A stretch of 58,872 nucleotides of DNA from contig CAJTTH010000017.1 in assembly GCA_910579125.1 (NCBI GenBank), positions 1-58,872 on the forward strand, in the 5' to 3' direction. Of the stretch, positions 58,241 to 58,872 are shown piece by piece (position 1 is the first letter of the stretch; every line of letters begins with the position of its first letter). The stretch comes from an uncultured Oscillospiraceae bacterium (GTDB lineage Bacteria; Bacillota; Clostridia; Oscillospirales; Ruminococcaceae). The notes under the pieces are model-generated. The model did not search any database. It saw only the letters and a list, made by a program, of their open reading frames with translations, and was not told the DNA's origin. A program made the position numbers and the translations under genes.

Positions 58241-58810
58241 TTATTTCGCCGCGATTAGGCGGTTTTGTTTGATAAACTTTTCAAATTGACCGTAGACCTG
58301 CCGTTCAAGCGGACTTGCAAGAAACATATTGCGCTTGTAAAGCTCTGCCATTCGCTGTGCGCGAATCCCCGCCGCCTCTGCTGATATTTCGCAAATACGC
58401 GCAATGTCGGCGGCAGTGTGGTCGTTCAGCCCCCAAAGCACACATGCGGCCGCGAGAAAACGGCTTGCAAACACATTCGCTTCGCTCTCGGTTTGTGAGA
58501 GCTTTTTGCCTGTTGTTCGGGCGTGAATTCCCGCAACAAGCGGATGACCCAAAAATATATGCTCGAGTTAGTGTGCAACTGTAAAGCGTTTCCGTTTGAG
58601 CGGGAGCGAATTATCATAAACAATAAACCATTGATTTCCGTCATAAATTCGTGCGCTTGACTGTCTTTTAACAGTTTAATTCAGTTATCGCCGACTATAC
58701 GAACAACATCAACGGGCAAGCTGTCGATTTTATTGTCAATCAGAGCTTGCCACGAAGCATTGCGAGCCTTTTTATAAACGCCGTATATATTAGACCTCCT
58801 CGGAAACTAA
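58241..58810 (-). pseudogene. Dead ImmA/IrrE-family metalloprotease gene
   Basis: The minus strand opens after a GAGGAGG with YGVYKKARNASWQALIDNKI, DSLPVDVVRIVGDN and a TGA, then shifts frame (RIYDGNQWFIVYDNSLPLKR, KRFTVAH). The zinc-binding HExxH reads His-stop-Leu-Glu-His: TAA replaces the catalytic Glu codon. Downstream the frame is open to 58241 (FLGHPLVAGIHARTTGKKLS, SEANVFASRFLAA). ImmA/IrrE proteins cleave phage-type repressors. At least two stops and a frameshift make it non-functional. Beyond 58810 I see nothing. Confidence 0.8.
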
Positions 58811-58872
58811 ATTTGAAATTCAAAATTAATGATTCCGCAAATTAAATTTAATCGTAGACAGTGACGCAACCT

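Noticed and set aside
1..58872. tRNA or rRNA genes
   Set aside because: None was seen on either strand; no cloverleaf or rRNA signature stood out, though a covariance scan was not possible.

Overview
The window looks like a chromosomal segment of a Gram-positive Clostridia-type bacterium, probably Oscillospirales/Ruminococcus-like. The grounds are the rimP-nusA-ylxR-ylxQ-infB-rbfA-nrnA-truB-ribF order, rpmG-secE-nusG-rplK-rplA, several feo genes with a FeoB-associated Cys-rich protein, many TTG/GTG starts with GGAGG-type Shine-Dalgarno (SD) sites, and families typical of that group (DUF4340, DUF6106-like, DUF4956, VTC). The species cannot be fixed from sequence alone.

Layout. 1-4100 is a graveyard of mobile DNA: a truncated, apparently frameshifted phage-type amidase/M23 lysin, a decayed cluster of tyrosine recombinases, a group II intron reverse transcriptase remnant, two IS5-type transposase remnants, a GNAT fragment, and a MITE-like element with 19-bp ends. 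4210-9422 is an ABC-2/GldG/DUF4340 operon. 9679-19742 is the translation/RNA maturation operon, read leftwards from a strong promoter at 19714-19742 and extended by gltX. 19739-22512 holds a CPCC protein and rpmG-secE-nusG-rplK-rplA. 22580-26029 is a ferrous iron uptake operon with palindromic operators. 26236-36686 holds a MATE exporter, an ECF S component, a MocR-type regulator, a radical SAM protein, an asymmetric heterodimeric ABC exporter and an ABC-F protein. 36794-41001 is proBA plus two envelope proteins. 41095-45721 is a rightward operon ending in an unusual TetM-like GTPase fused to a YacP/Rae1 nuclease, then trmO. 45739-52006 holds a DHH phosphoesterase, a TgpA-like transglutaminase and a tubulin-like protein. 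52243-55709 is a VTC/DUF4956/DUF4353 surface or polyphosphate locus. 55708-57000 is a second graveyard. The window ends with ruvX, a SLOG protein, a possible structured RNA and a dead ImmA/IrrE gene.

Most noteworthy: (i) the ribosomal-GTPase/A-site-nuclease fusion, preceded by an intrinsic terminator abutting its SD; (ii) ylxQ, which has no ATG/GTG/TTG start and seems to begin at ATC; (iii) an AcpS-like protein lacking both Mg ligands; (iv) two dispersed non-coding repeat families, one sitting in leaders and intercistronic gaps of three operons; (v) paired GGTTAGA...TCTAACC operators at the feo promoter; (vi) a tubulin-like protein with a degenerate nucleotide loop beside a transglutaminase. 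Everything here comes from reading the sequence; no database search was run.
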